NCBI GenBank assembly: GCA_002286855.1
Contig: NRSV01000019.1
Location: forward strand, 3,389 to 67,388
From: Bipolaris cookei
Lineage: Eukaryota > Ascomycota > Dothideomycetes > Pleosporales > Pleosporaceae
Direction of reading: 5' to 3'
DNA: 64,000 bases
Position numbers and translations under genes: made by a program. Below are positions 56,001 to 64,000 of this stretch, piece by piece. The notes under the pieces were generated by a model, which was given only the letters and a program-made list of their open reading frames with translations, was not told the DNA's origin and did no database searches. Position 1 is the stretch's first letter. The number at the start of each line of letters is the position of its first letter.

Positions 56001-57860
56001 AATCAACCTCGTCCCACAGCTCTTCCCCGGACGTCTTTTGATTCTATCAGCCCCGTAGTTGCAACCGGGGGTCCGGTCGAGCCGTATCCTATCCTTCAAG
56101 GCTTGAGCGCTCTTGCGCATGGATCAGCTATCGCAACTATCAGCCCCGGGGAGGATGAGGCCAACCGCCGAAGCGAATTCTTCAGGTTCCCGCCTCGTAA
56201 GGATTCGGAGGTATCATACTCAAGTAGCTCTGGCATCTGGAGCTTTGCCCCAGCTGCAAGCACTGCTGTGGTACCTAGCCCTGGAGCACCATTGTCCGAA
56301 GATGAGCTCTGGAACGAGTATGACGATCTAATAGACGAGGTTCTCTCACCTGTCACTTCTCACACCGCCGAGCATAGGAATACCCTTCGCAGTCATCCTT
56401 CTCTTGAACCAATGCCTTTGCGACCCAAGGCACCAGTCAATATACCAGATTCAGAGCGCGACGACGATGAAGTCACAAACCCATCTCTACACCTTCGTCG
56501 CTCTCGTCTGCTGGCCGTCTTGCATTCCAACCAGTCCCCGGCTTCCTCAGTATCTTTCTCCGAGTTTATCTCAGATTATGGGGAGCGCAAGATTAGCGTT
56601 ATTGATCCCGTCACCGGAAGACTGAGCCTGCCTGCCAGTCCCCGTCTTTCCACTGGATCTGCCACAAAGCGCTCGACTCGCTCTAGTCTCCCAGCGTCTC
56701 TATCACACAACGTGCGACAATCGAGAGGTACCATCGCCTCTCAGTCAAGCAAAGACCGCACTAGCGCCACCACGAGCCGGTATAGAGACTCGCAACTCAT
56801 GGACATTGCTGAGAACCAAGCGGACGGACTGCTATCCATGGCAAATCTTCGTTTCGGTGCTCTTATGATAAGCAAGTGGCTTTCCTTCGGTCGTGTCTTG
56901 TTTAGCCCAATTCACTTTGAGCTCAAGAGCCCAAAAGAGGACCGTGTTCTGGTCATTGATGGGCTCGGCAAAGACTGGTCCTACTACTGTGCACTGACCT
57001 ACCCTGAGGCGACTGTGTATGACATGGGGCCTGATCCATCTCCGACAACGTCATCTGAGGGTACGGCTGAGGCTTGGTCGACTCTCGGTAACCACCGTCA
57101 CATCTGCCATCCCTCTCTGAGCAAAGCTTTCCCGTTCCCTATGCATTTCTTTGCATGCGTCGTGCTTCGATTTCCGACTGCACTTCCTTCCTCTGAGCAC
57201 CACTTTGTCCTTTCGGAAGCCAAGCGCGTCTTGCGTCCTGGCGGCTACCTCGAATTCAACGTCCTTGATATGGATCTTGTCAATATGGGCAACCGGGCGC
57301 GCCGTGCCGTCCGCGGTCTGAAGATGAGGATGCAGGTAGCAGATGAGAACATCTCGCTCCGCAATATCAGTGACGAGGTCATGGCCGGCATTGGTCGCAA
57401 AGGCTTCGCCGAGTGCAACCGCTGTGTTGTTGGTGTCCCTGTTGCCGGAAAACTACCCAACCTCGAAGACATGAAGGCACCTGCCACCATGAGGAAAGAC
57501 AGTACAGTAAGCTCAACAACAAAGACGAGCAACAACATGGCCTCACCTGGTGGACCAAAGCCCGGAGCTTCCTTTTCTGATCTCCTCAACGCGTCTTCGG
57601 CATCAGAGTCTACCAACAACGACATCACTGACATGGTGGCTCGCGTCGGTCGGTGGTGGTACTCCCGCTGCTACGAATCACTTGTTCTTCCTGAAGCCGG
57701 AGCACCTGGTGCCGCAGCTTCAGGAACTATGCTCGAGAACAGCATCTGGCGCGACGAAAGCCTCATCAAAGAATGCGAGAAGCGTGGCACGAGCTTCAAA
57801 CTCCTCATCGGCTACGCGCAAAAGCCTGAGATGGGCGTCCGACGCACTGTCAGTGTCTGA
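53043..57860 (+). CDS. large disordered protein with C-terminal methyltransferase-like domain
   Basis: 1,605 residues in a single exon. Residues 1 to about 1,230 are low-complexity, rich in Ser, Pro, Thr and Arg, with many SP/TP sites and short basic stretches (KRWNFFQRAHAGPRADTPAG; RFGFFTRRTKTEP) that could bind membranes or 14-3-3 partners. From about residue 1,255 the sequence becomes folded: LLSMANLRFGALMISKWLSF, then VLVIDGLGKDWSYYCALTYP at 1,301 and VLRPGGYLEFNVLDMDLVNM near 1,395. This order (loop-glycine strand, then LRPGGYLEF) is that of a class I SAM-dependent methyltransferase fold. The first motif is DGLGKD rather than D.G.G.G, so SAM binding may be lost. The C-terminus has MVARVGRWWYSRCYESLVLP. 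Function unknown; probably fungal-specific. Confidence 0.82.
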   Translation: MASYKSQYPPPRRVEDRAPTTRLPQRSVTPTTGTSQLSASSQSKLQKRRPSRDDEVQPRGPVSQTGSVSTSSIRQRTTSRSTPMFPQNSSAASSKPTSLTSTSRLPKLEVPQSIRTPSLASGSSASTIESPRSNVLRRKQASFGVASGRQAIRIRDDSMSSQDDAQPMEGIPGGYKDPFSETVLGISIPPTSKILARSEPQAELYNSPLYDDEIGPTDILPLPVPQYALSATPSTRYSESPGPFSVSSTPTSMSSYSPGTTLSRASNRTRQASPLQSRPLVTRHKTPDEMNNRHPHALSTVRESSTSSSSVSTVITEGTKYKDKSSPNALVTLPQSPRTSEVMQNTGERPQTQAPPEFAHLASQSPVPMPSARRPSRPSRDGTPELSGLRGPSPIIQSNMPHFPSHHKRSASSESRIALASTMRSKTTTPAKPSSRLPSPNPSSALPPVTRSISRGPTPDLQLDRNTRRVSSGPVPAPAPSPNKTSRFGFFTRRTKTEPAAPTKSDGKLHRRGPAAGTGHEGYGRYVGRGRSGSSISTNSIGRSASAGTTNESLDKTPSTRKSSMTSTTSGDMDDFFLNRLAPVVIRGTGSSTELSRSPEPMQSSSSLDVSIKQATKTKQIEGSTSQSVLEKNQPILLPSAMPNTMRGVSPMKKMAMGLRRPSESDDDAKKLSLPGANSKRTSRTLQNVQVSSGSSGSGNRIVGRIRKNSINEALTETKEGTWLKSSKKNKVEKEASKPSKRWNFFQRAHAGPRADTPAGSAASPSNKISASRSVAHYALMDQSGLELNDIEQLMQEADEGTESALSDDEPGRKERMLSMLLPPKPILGPSFVPTARPASPKVFLRSEAPPQPEQQQSKLIIDTNVPASYNSERYSLADLTPVTDLSRPSSAFEQPFPVQGYGVAPSPDAALPLQPSEPEPQLSNSPPSQELHALPHDIHSPDPPPANPPPRPSRLAQVGRIPQVVSTRRQPGRPSSRSFSRPFVPNQPRPTALPRTSFDSISPVVATGGPVEPYPILQGLSALAHGSAIATISPGEDEANRRSEFFRFPPRKDSEVSYSSSSGIWSFAPAASTAVVPSPGAPLSEDELWNEYDDLIDEVLSPVTSHTAEHRNTLRSHPSLEPMPLRPKAPVNIPDSERDDDEVTNPSLHLRRSRLLAVLHSNQSPASSVSFSEFISDYGERKISVIDPVTGRLSLPASPRLSTGSATKRSTRSSLPASLSHNVRQSRGTIASQSSKDRTSATTSRYRDSQLMDIAENQADGLLSMANLRFGALMISKWLSFGRVLFSPIHFELKSPKEDRVLVIDGLGKDWSYYCALTYPEATVYDMGPDPSPTTSSEGTAEAWSTLGNHRHICHPSLSKAFPFPMHFFACVVLRFPTALPSSEHHFVLSEAKRVLRPGGYLEFNVLDMDLVNMGNRARRAVRGLKMRMQVADENISLRNISDEVMAGIGRKGFAECNRCVVGVPVAGKLPNLEDMKAPATMRKDSTVSSTTKTSNNMASPGGPKPGASFSDLLNASSASESTNNDITDMVARVGRWWYSRCYESLVLPEAGAPGAAASGTMLENSIWRDESLIKECEKRGTSFKLLIGYAQKPEMGVRRTVSV

Positions 57861-58629
57861 TTATTCTTCGTTTCTTTCGAGCTGTGCTCCAAAGGTCCAG
57901 GAGACTTTTACACCCTATTGTTCTTAATACGTTTTGTCGTATTCTGGGACCTCTTTTATACGGCGTTCTGCTGCGTTCAAGCGTTTGATATTTCCTTATA
58001 CCCTCATTCGTTCAATTTGAGCTCTTTGCATAACAAACGGCGGCTTTGCATGATTACAAATACTACTACAACAGAACGGCGCAAGCCTGGGCGCATAATC
58101 ATATGTCTCGGAAATGGTCCAGACATCTGTTTCAACTTTTTTTCTTTTTTGGCCGGATTGGAACATGCTGGTAATGGACACTATCTCGGAACGATTGAGT
58201 AAAGGGAGGGTTTGGTGAAAGATAATACCCAGGCATGTCGATGTGATCAAGGAACTTTTATGTAGATATGACAAGACGGTCACTGACCGATACGAAGTAT
58301 GAATTATTTCAGATTGCGTCATTTGTTGGCATTATAATTATTTCCATATCTACGTTAAGACTGTACACATGAACAAGATAAATCAACATGTGTATCTGTC
58401 CGCCAAGCGCACTAACCCCAATCACCACAAGCGCCCATTGCTCAGATATCCAACCAATCCGCTTGCAGCACCCTCAGCATTACCCTTCACTCCAACACTC
58501 TTTCTCTTCTCCCACAATCAACTCGGAAAAAAAGAACTCACTCTACTCTCAAATAATTTGGAGCCCCTACTATTAAACGCAGAGTAAAGATACAAGGAAA
58601 GAGCAAGGAAATTGGAGGCGAAAAAAAAG
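57861..58629. other. intergenic, promoter of MED8
   Basis: 3' flank of the preceding gene and upstream region of MED8; no gene seen. Confidence 0.5.
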
Positions 58630-59934
58630 ATGAATCAAAACTTCCAGGGCGCGCCGGACCGAGATGACATTCGGCTGCTGGACCAACTGCGTAGCCAGCT
58701 CATGCCTATGATCAAGATCATGGATCGACTACAAGCTGAGATGCAGTTCAAGATGAGCCGGGGGGAAGCTGTTGACTGGTAAGTGGGTTGGGGGAGGGGA
58801 TGCGTATGCTTGTTCTTTGTGGTGTTGCGAGGCGGTGTCGCGTTTTTGTTAGACCCGGTTTACGCCTGCATCGTGTATGTTTCTGGGTACACAATATCTA
58901 CGCAAAGACAAAAAACCAAAAAAAGAAGAGGAAACCACAATGTGATTGATTTAGATCCATTGGGAAAGCTCCATCAGGTCTCTAAGTAGTAGCACACAAA
59001 ACTAATATCTTCCCCCCGCAGGCCCCAAATCCATCGCGCAACCACAATGGTAACAAACTACATAACCTCCATCCATCTCCTCATCAACGGCGGCTTCCAG
59101 CACCAAAACAAGCTTGTCACGCAGAAACAGCGGATCCCTTCCAAAGACGCGGCTGGCAACCACATTCTCGACGCAGGCGGCAACGAGGTCTTTGTGGAAC
59201 GCGACGTCAGACGGCGCCTCATTGCGACGCAGCCGCTACCAACCAACACGGAGAAATTCCAAGCCCTGCATCCGTTTCCGAACCCCCTGTACCCGATGAA
59301 TGCGGGGGGCGGCATGGCGGCGAGTATGGCGGGGACGCTGCTGCGGAAGCGGCTCGAGCCTATGGAAGAAGGATGGGTAGAAGGTAAGATCCGCAAGGCA
59401 GCAGAGTGGCTGTACGTCCCCGAAGAATGGGGCGTTGATATGAACAAGAAAGTTACCAGCAAGCAAGAAAGAAGCGAAAAGGAAGATGATGACGATGACG
59501 ATGCCGAGGTCCCAGAGTCTGAGCGCCTGGATTCCGAAGCTATACCTACGACGCGCGTCAAGGATGTGCTTTCGGGCGATGCGATTAAGGATATTTGGCA
59601 GCATGCGCATCAGGAGGTATTCGATATGAAGTATCTACGGCAAACGTATCCAGCAAGTTACCCTGCGGAGGATGCGCAAGACGCGAATGAAGGCGAGGAG
59701 GAAGAGGATGACGAGGAAGAGGGGGGTGAGGAGGAGGAAGAGGAAGAGGAGTTTGAAGATGTCATGGATACGTCTGGGGGGCAGGATGTAGGAGATGAGG
59801 AGTCGGCTAAGCCAAAGATTATGAAGAAGAAAAAGGTTGTTGTGGGGAGATTGCCGGTGCATCAAGCGGTGCCGGGTGCGCCGGTGTTTTCGCTGGGTGT
59901 GGTGCAGAGATTCACAGAGACGGGAGAGGTATAG
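58630..59934 (+). CDS. MED8: Mediator complex subunit 8
   Basis: Two exons, 58630-58778 and 59022-59934 (353 residues). The 243-nt intron has a GTAAGT donor, ACTAAT branch and GCAG acceptor, and joins ...SRGEAVD-WPQIHRATTM. The helical N-terminal MED8 domain is visible: DDIRLLDQLRSQLMPMIKIM, DRLQAEMQFKM, then WPQIHRATTMVTNYITSIHL. It belongs to the Mediator head module, contacting TBP and RNA polymerase II. The C-terminal half is fungal-specific and very acidic, with a Glu/Asp run at about 59,690-59,760, then a basic KIMKKKKVVVGRLP. A MED8 with such a tail is usual in filamentous ascomycetes. Confidence 0.88.
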
Positions 59935-60060
59935 ATGGGTTGATGAGGGGGGGAGGGGGGGTACTCGTTGTATGATAGTATATCGTTTGACTCGGCATTC
60001 TATTTTACATTAATTGAGGGGAAAAAAGGGTTGGGTATCATGCTTTCCTTTGACCTGTGT

Positions 60061-60930
60061 TCACTCTGGTCTGAGTGCGTATATACGCACGGGGAATAAC
60101 TCCCTCGGCATACCTTTCTGCTGCTCTGTGGCAACAATCTTCAGACCAGCCTGTTGGAAGAGCATGCGGAACTTTGCATCGGACCGTGTGACGCTCGAGT
60201 CTTCATCATCATAGATATCCTTGTGCTTGATGTCCGTCGACATATTTTCCTTGACGAAGATGCAACTTTTAAATGTATCCTGGCCTTCTGTTGTTGGTTT
60301 GAGTCCTTGCTTGCAGCGCTCGAGGTATGCAACTAGTTGTGCGTCGGTCAAGTGTCCGAGACACCACTGGTTCCAAATGACATTGTACGCGCCAGGCTCG
60401 GGTATCCAGTCCTGTAAACCGAGATTGATAACCTCGCCCAGCTGGCCTCTTCCTTCCTTTTGTTCCTCGCTGGCTAGGCTTTGCACCAGCTCGTCGGTAA
60501 ACTTCTTGACGGGCTCCACAACATCGACCTTTTCGCTCACGCCTAGCAGCAAACCCTTTGTTATACGGCCGATACCTGCGCCACAGTCGGCTACACGCTG
60601 TAGAGGCGGCAAGGGTTCCTTGGAGGCTGCATTGGCTCTTCCGCGGCGCAGCTTTGTGAGGAAGTTGGAAGAGCCTTGCAAATCAATGCGCGAGGTCTGG
60701 GGGAAACCGCCAAGCATGCCGTTCACGTCGGCCGAGACGCTATTCCAGTACTCGAGCGAGTGAGCGACGACTATCGAGGCTTCTGGGCGCTCGGCATCGG
60801 GGGGCGAGGCGAGCAGTGGGTCGTGGGTCATGTCCATTGTGGAGTATGGGCGAGTGACGAGAAGCTTGAGGAGAATCTGTGGCAGTTTGAGCACGTGAAC
60901 CTTGATGGTCCTTTTCTGGAAGGCTGACAT
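60061..60930 (-). CDS. TAE1: alpha N-terminal protein methyltransferase (NTM1/Tae1 family)
   Basis: 289 residues, single exon. The methyltransferase signature is VADCGAGIGRITKGLLL (from residue 113), then VDVVEPVKKF, LQDWIPEPGAYNVIWNQWCL and GHLTDAQLVAYLERCKQGL. SCIFVKENM and VTRSDAKFRMLFQQAGLKIV follow near the end. The WNQWCLGHLTD stretch is diagnostic of the NTM1/METTL11 family, which methylates the alpha-amino group of proteins beginning X-Pro-Lys after Met removal, such as ribosomal proteins. The frame opens at 60930, but Met-32 (MDMTHDPLLASP) may be the main start; the extra 31 residues are basic and hydrophobic and could be a mitochondrial signal or untranslated sequence. Confidence 0.92.
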   Translation of the reverse strand: MSAFQKRTIKVHVLKLPQILLKLLVTRPYSTMDMTHDPLLASPPDAERPEASIVVAHSLEYWNSVSADVNGMLGGFPQTSRIDLQGSSNFLTKLRRGRANAASKEPLPPLQRVADCGAGIGRITKGLLLGVSEKVDVVEPVKKFTDELVQSLASEEQKEGRGQLGEVINLGLQDWIPEPGAYNVIWNQWCLGHLTDAQLVAYLERCKQGLKPTTEGQDTFKSCIFVKENMSTDIKHKDIYDDEDSSVTRSDAKFRMLFQQAGLKIVATEQQKGMPRELFPVRIYALRPE

Positions 60931-61835
60931 TGTTACACTATTTCTGTTTCTTTTTCTTTTCTGCAGCGGATTCCCTGGATTTAACTGGGCGCGAGGCGGG
61001 TGACATTGATCAGGGAATTTTTTCTTTCAAAAAGATCGGCATGAGGGCAGAGGTTTTGGAAGTCGATATGTACAATGACGCGAGCGGGTAGCATGGTGGG
61101 GTAGCTTCCGTTGCTGTCTGCCAATGACGAGCGTCGAAGCGTGACGACTGCTATGCGCTCCAATCAACTAGCAGCACACCCGAATGTGTTTCTCGTTTAT
61201 GGATCAGATAGCCACACCAAAGGATGGATAACTGTACGCGAAAACAATCCAGAGCGGTCAGATGTATCGATGATGGCATACAGGAGTCCAATAAGATCAA
61301 GAATTGTGGAATGCATCCACTTTATCAATGATGCATACAATATAGTAGTAATGGCGAGTCGAGTGTATGATGGATGGACCAATGGCATTCATCGGCATGA
61401 ACAGACAGCTTAGTACGGGAAATGACCTGAGGCTTTCGGGGAGTGTGTACTAAGAAATCTATGTAGGAAAAACAGGCGATGGGTACAGCAGTACTTACAG
61501 CGCGCGTGGAGAGAACGGGGAAACCGGGATGGGGTTCATGTGATGATAACGACCATGTCGAAAACATCGGCTACACTATTTTCGGCGCCACTTTCTCCTC
61601 GACTGGCAAGAAGAGTAGAGCAAAACCTACTGGCTGTATCTAAGAATACGCATACCAGGTGTTGAAAATGTGTAGTAGAAATAGACGACAGAGGACAGGC
61701 GTCTGAAAGAGGCAGTTGCATGCGGCGGGGCTAGCCTTAACGGCCTCATGGCGGGGTCCGCAGATGCCGATGGTGCTACCGCACTTATCACTGGCCGGCG
61801 CAATCTAGATATCTGTACACTATAGATAGCTGGCC
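60931..61835. other. intergenic, divergent promoters of TAE1 and the aldehyde dehydrogenase
   Basis: No gene seen; frames near 61,111-61,413 are open on both strands without family features. Confidence 0.5.
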
Positions 61836-63715
61836 ATGCCCTCGTCAACAAAGGATATGCCCCGTATCTTCTCGGCCTTGACCAGAGCTTCACTCCGCCC
61901 TCGTGCACTGCTTTCTCTTCAACTATTGCTATACAAGGTACCTGGTGCTAGTATCAGTCCGACTTGGAAATTCTATACGACTCACACCAACAACATGTCT
62001 GACCTCTTGGTTGAGCTTACAGCGCCAAATGGCCGCAAGTATAAGCAGCCAAGAGGTCTCTTCATCAACAATGAGTTTGTCAAGTCCAAGTCTGGCGAAA
62101 CCATCACGACCATAAACCCCAGGTATGCTAACCCCCCTGCAACACCCTGTCTGCGCTGTGTACGCTAGGCTAAGTTGATCCAGCGATGAGAGCGAGATTA
62201 CATCCGTCTATGCGGCTGGCCCAGAGGACGTCGATATTGCGGTGGCAGCAGCACGCAAAGCCCTGAACAACCCGGAGTGGCGGGACATGGACTCGAATGT
62301 CCGAGCCGATCTATTGTTCAAGTTTGCCCAGTTAATTGATGAGCACAGAGAGACGCTGGCGACCATCGAGACGTGGGACAATGGCAAGCCCTACTTGGTC
62401 TCGCTCAATGAAGACTTGAGCGAAGTCATCGGCACTATCAAGTACTATGCTGGATATGCCAACAAGATTCATGGTACCGTCATTAACACCTCGCCCCTCA
62501 AGCTAGCCTACACTGTCCGGGAGCCAGTCGGTGTCTGTGCACAGATCATCCCGTAAGATGCTTTGATTTCAGAGAATTTAAGGTCGAGGTACTGACTTCA
62601 TCTAGTTGGAACTTTCCCCTGGCTATGGCGGCCTGGAAACTGGGTCCTGCCCTCTGTACTGGCAACACAATAGTTATGAAAGCTGCTGAGCAGACACCAC
62701 TTTCCCTCTTGTATCTCGGATACCTGGTCAAAGAAGCCGGTTTCCCTCCAGGTGTCGTCAACTTCCTCAATGGCGAGGGTAGGACGGCTGGAGCTGCGCT
62801 GGCGCAGCATCTTGATGTAGACAAGATTGCCTTTACCGGATCGACAGCAACAGGAAAAGAGATTATGAAGATGGCTGCTATCAACATGAAGAACATTACA
62901 CTTGAAACCGGAGGAAAGTCGCCATTGGTTATTTTTGATGACGCAGACTTTGATCAAGCAGTCAAGTGGGCGCACACGGGTATCATGTAAGATATGCTTC
63001 TGCTTCTCGATTGCATTTGACTAACAATTTTCAGGTACAACCAAGGCCAAGTGTGCACGGCAACATCAAGGATACTGGTGCAGGAGGGCATTTACGAAAA
63101 GTTTGTCGAGGCGTTCAAGAGCTACGTCAAGACGGCTTCAGTTGTTGGAGATCCGTTCAAGGACGACACGTTCCAAGGACCGCAGGTGACCAAGGCGCAG
63201 TTTGAGCGCGTGCTCTCGTACATTGAAGCGGGCAAATCAGAGGGAGCCACGCTGGTTGCAGGCGGCGAGGCGTACAAGAACGTAGGCGGCAAGGGCTTCT
63301 TCGTGGCACCTACCATTTTCAAAGATGTGACGGACTCGATGAAAATCTACCGCGAGGAAGTGTTCGGCCCGTTCGTCGCCATCAGTTCGTTCAAGGAAGA
63401 AGAAGAGGCCATCCAACGTGCAAACGACACTACCTATGGCCTGGGTGCAGCGGTATTTACCGAAAACATTAGCAAGGCGCATCGTGTGGCTCGACGGATC
63501 GAAGCAGGCATGGTTTGGATTAATTCCAGCAACGACTCTGATTTGCGAGTTCCGTTTGGAGGCGTAAAGCAAAGCGGGATTGGCAGGGAGCTGGGTGAAG
63601 CTGGCTTAGAGGCGTACACCAACAAGAAGGTATGTGCGGGATGCATTGAGTGGCGTCATGTACCTGCTAACACGGCTGCTAGGCTATCCACGTTAATCTA
63701 GGTACCAAACTTTAA
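61836..63715 (+). CDS. aldehyde dehydrogenase (NAD(P)+)
   Basis: Five exons: 61836-62122, 62184-62552, 62606-62986, 63035-63629 and 63683-63715. The four introns of 48-61 nt have GTATGC/GTAAGA/GTATGT donors and restore frame. From the first ATG there are 554 residues; from ATG 61995 (MSDLLVELTAPNGRKYKQPR) there are 501, the usual cytosolic ALDH length. Key parts: QIIPWNFPLAMAAWKLGPAL, cofactor motif FTGSTATGKEI, general base Glu in TLETGGKSP (266 in the short form), nucleophile Cys in YNQGQVCTATSR (300), and EVFGPFVAISSF. The first 53 residues contain an Arg-rich segment (MPRIFSALTRASLRPRALLS) like a mitochondrial presequence. The enzyme oxidises aldehydes such as acetaldehyde to acids. An alternative last exon is discussed under findings. 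Confidence 0.93.
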
Positions 63716-64000
63716 AAGCTTCAACGGCGCGGCCATGGACGGCAAGTACAAGCACGCAGGCAGTGGGGCCATGGGTAGTCAGGCAATATTTGCAAAGACG
63801 AAGGGCGTCCAAGAGTTCCGCCCTTGGCGCCAGGGCTTGGACGGTTGACGGGAGGCCAGGTTTGCAGTAGAGTACTTAGAGGGTCGGTGTCATGAATACA
63901 AATGTCGGTGTACATGAGTGAATGTCAGGTTGCTGATTTGTTTTGCGAAGAAAGTGGTTCGTGTGTGAGGCGCATGGTGTGTGCATGAAGAGCAGCCTGA
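63716..64000. other. 3' flank of aldehyde dehydrogenase
   Basis: Bases 63,716-63,848 stay open in one frame that an alternative splice acceptor would use; the rest is untranslated or intergenic to the window end. Confidence 0.5.

Noticed and set aside
60221..60763. 180-codon plus-strand frame
   Set aside because: Mirror frame of the N-terminal methyltransferase gene.

Overview
This window reads as nuclear DNA of a filamentous ascomycete. Protein genes are interrupted by short introns (mostly 46-76 nt) with GTRNGT donors, CTRAY-type branch sites and YAG acceptors. Gene families include fungal Mediator 8, DUF1746, GPR1/FUN34-type acetate permease, a fungal bZIP and RCF1. The repeats (Tad1-like LINE, pogo-like and hAT transposons, MITEs) carry CAA-to-TAA stop codons of the kind produced by repeat-induced point mutation. 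A plant-associated Dothideomycete (Pleosporales) would fit, but that placement is inference.

Layout. Bases 1-13,000 are a decayed accessory island. It holds the 3' part of a LINE, a tRNA-Asp-like relic, a hAT-type MITE, one apparently intact two-exon membrane-protein gene, and a hAT transposase remnant split by a complete TA-flanked pogo-like element. It also holds another inverted-repeat element, several frame-broken coding relics and one good tRNA-Val gene. Bases 13,100-29,200 are a compact euchromatic block: a mitochondrial-type coiled-coil protein, a BCS1-like AAA ATPase, an acetate permease, a mitochondrial-type acyl-CoA (malonyl-CoA) synthetase divergent from a BolA protein, a small cysteine-rich secreted protein, an SMP-30/gluconolactonase, RCF1 and a DUF1746 membrane protein. 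Bases 29,200-45,470 are a gene desert broken only by a bZIP regulator at 38.2-40.0 kb; the desert is full of simple repeats and holds a 142-bp TA-flanked MITE. Bases 45,470-64,000 are again gene-bearing: ribophorin II/Swp1, a TPR protein (Acl4-like), a small MGMT-type protein, a 1,605-residue disordered protein with a methyltransferase-like end, Mediator 8, an N-terminal protein methyltransferase and an aldehyde dehydrogenase.

Functional links. Most genes are unrelated housekeeping functions. The clearest possible link is the head-to-head pair at 20.5-23.3 kb: an ACSF3-like acyl-CoA synthetase and a BolA protein, both with mitochondrial-type N-termini and both belonging to families connected to lipoate production in mitochondria. 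No biosynthetic cluster, CRISPR or defence system is seen. The most unusual material is the nested and mutated transposons with their MITEs, and the 14-kb desert around the bZIP gene. Exon coordinates were joined by eye from splice motifs and reading frame.
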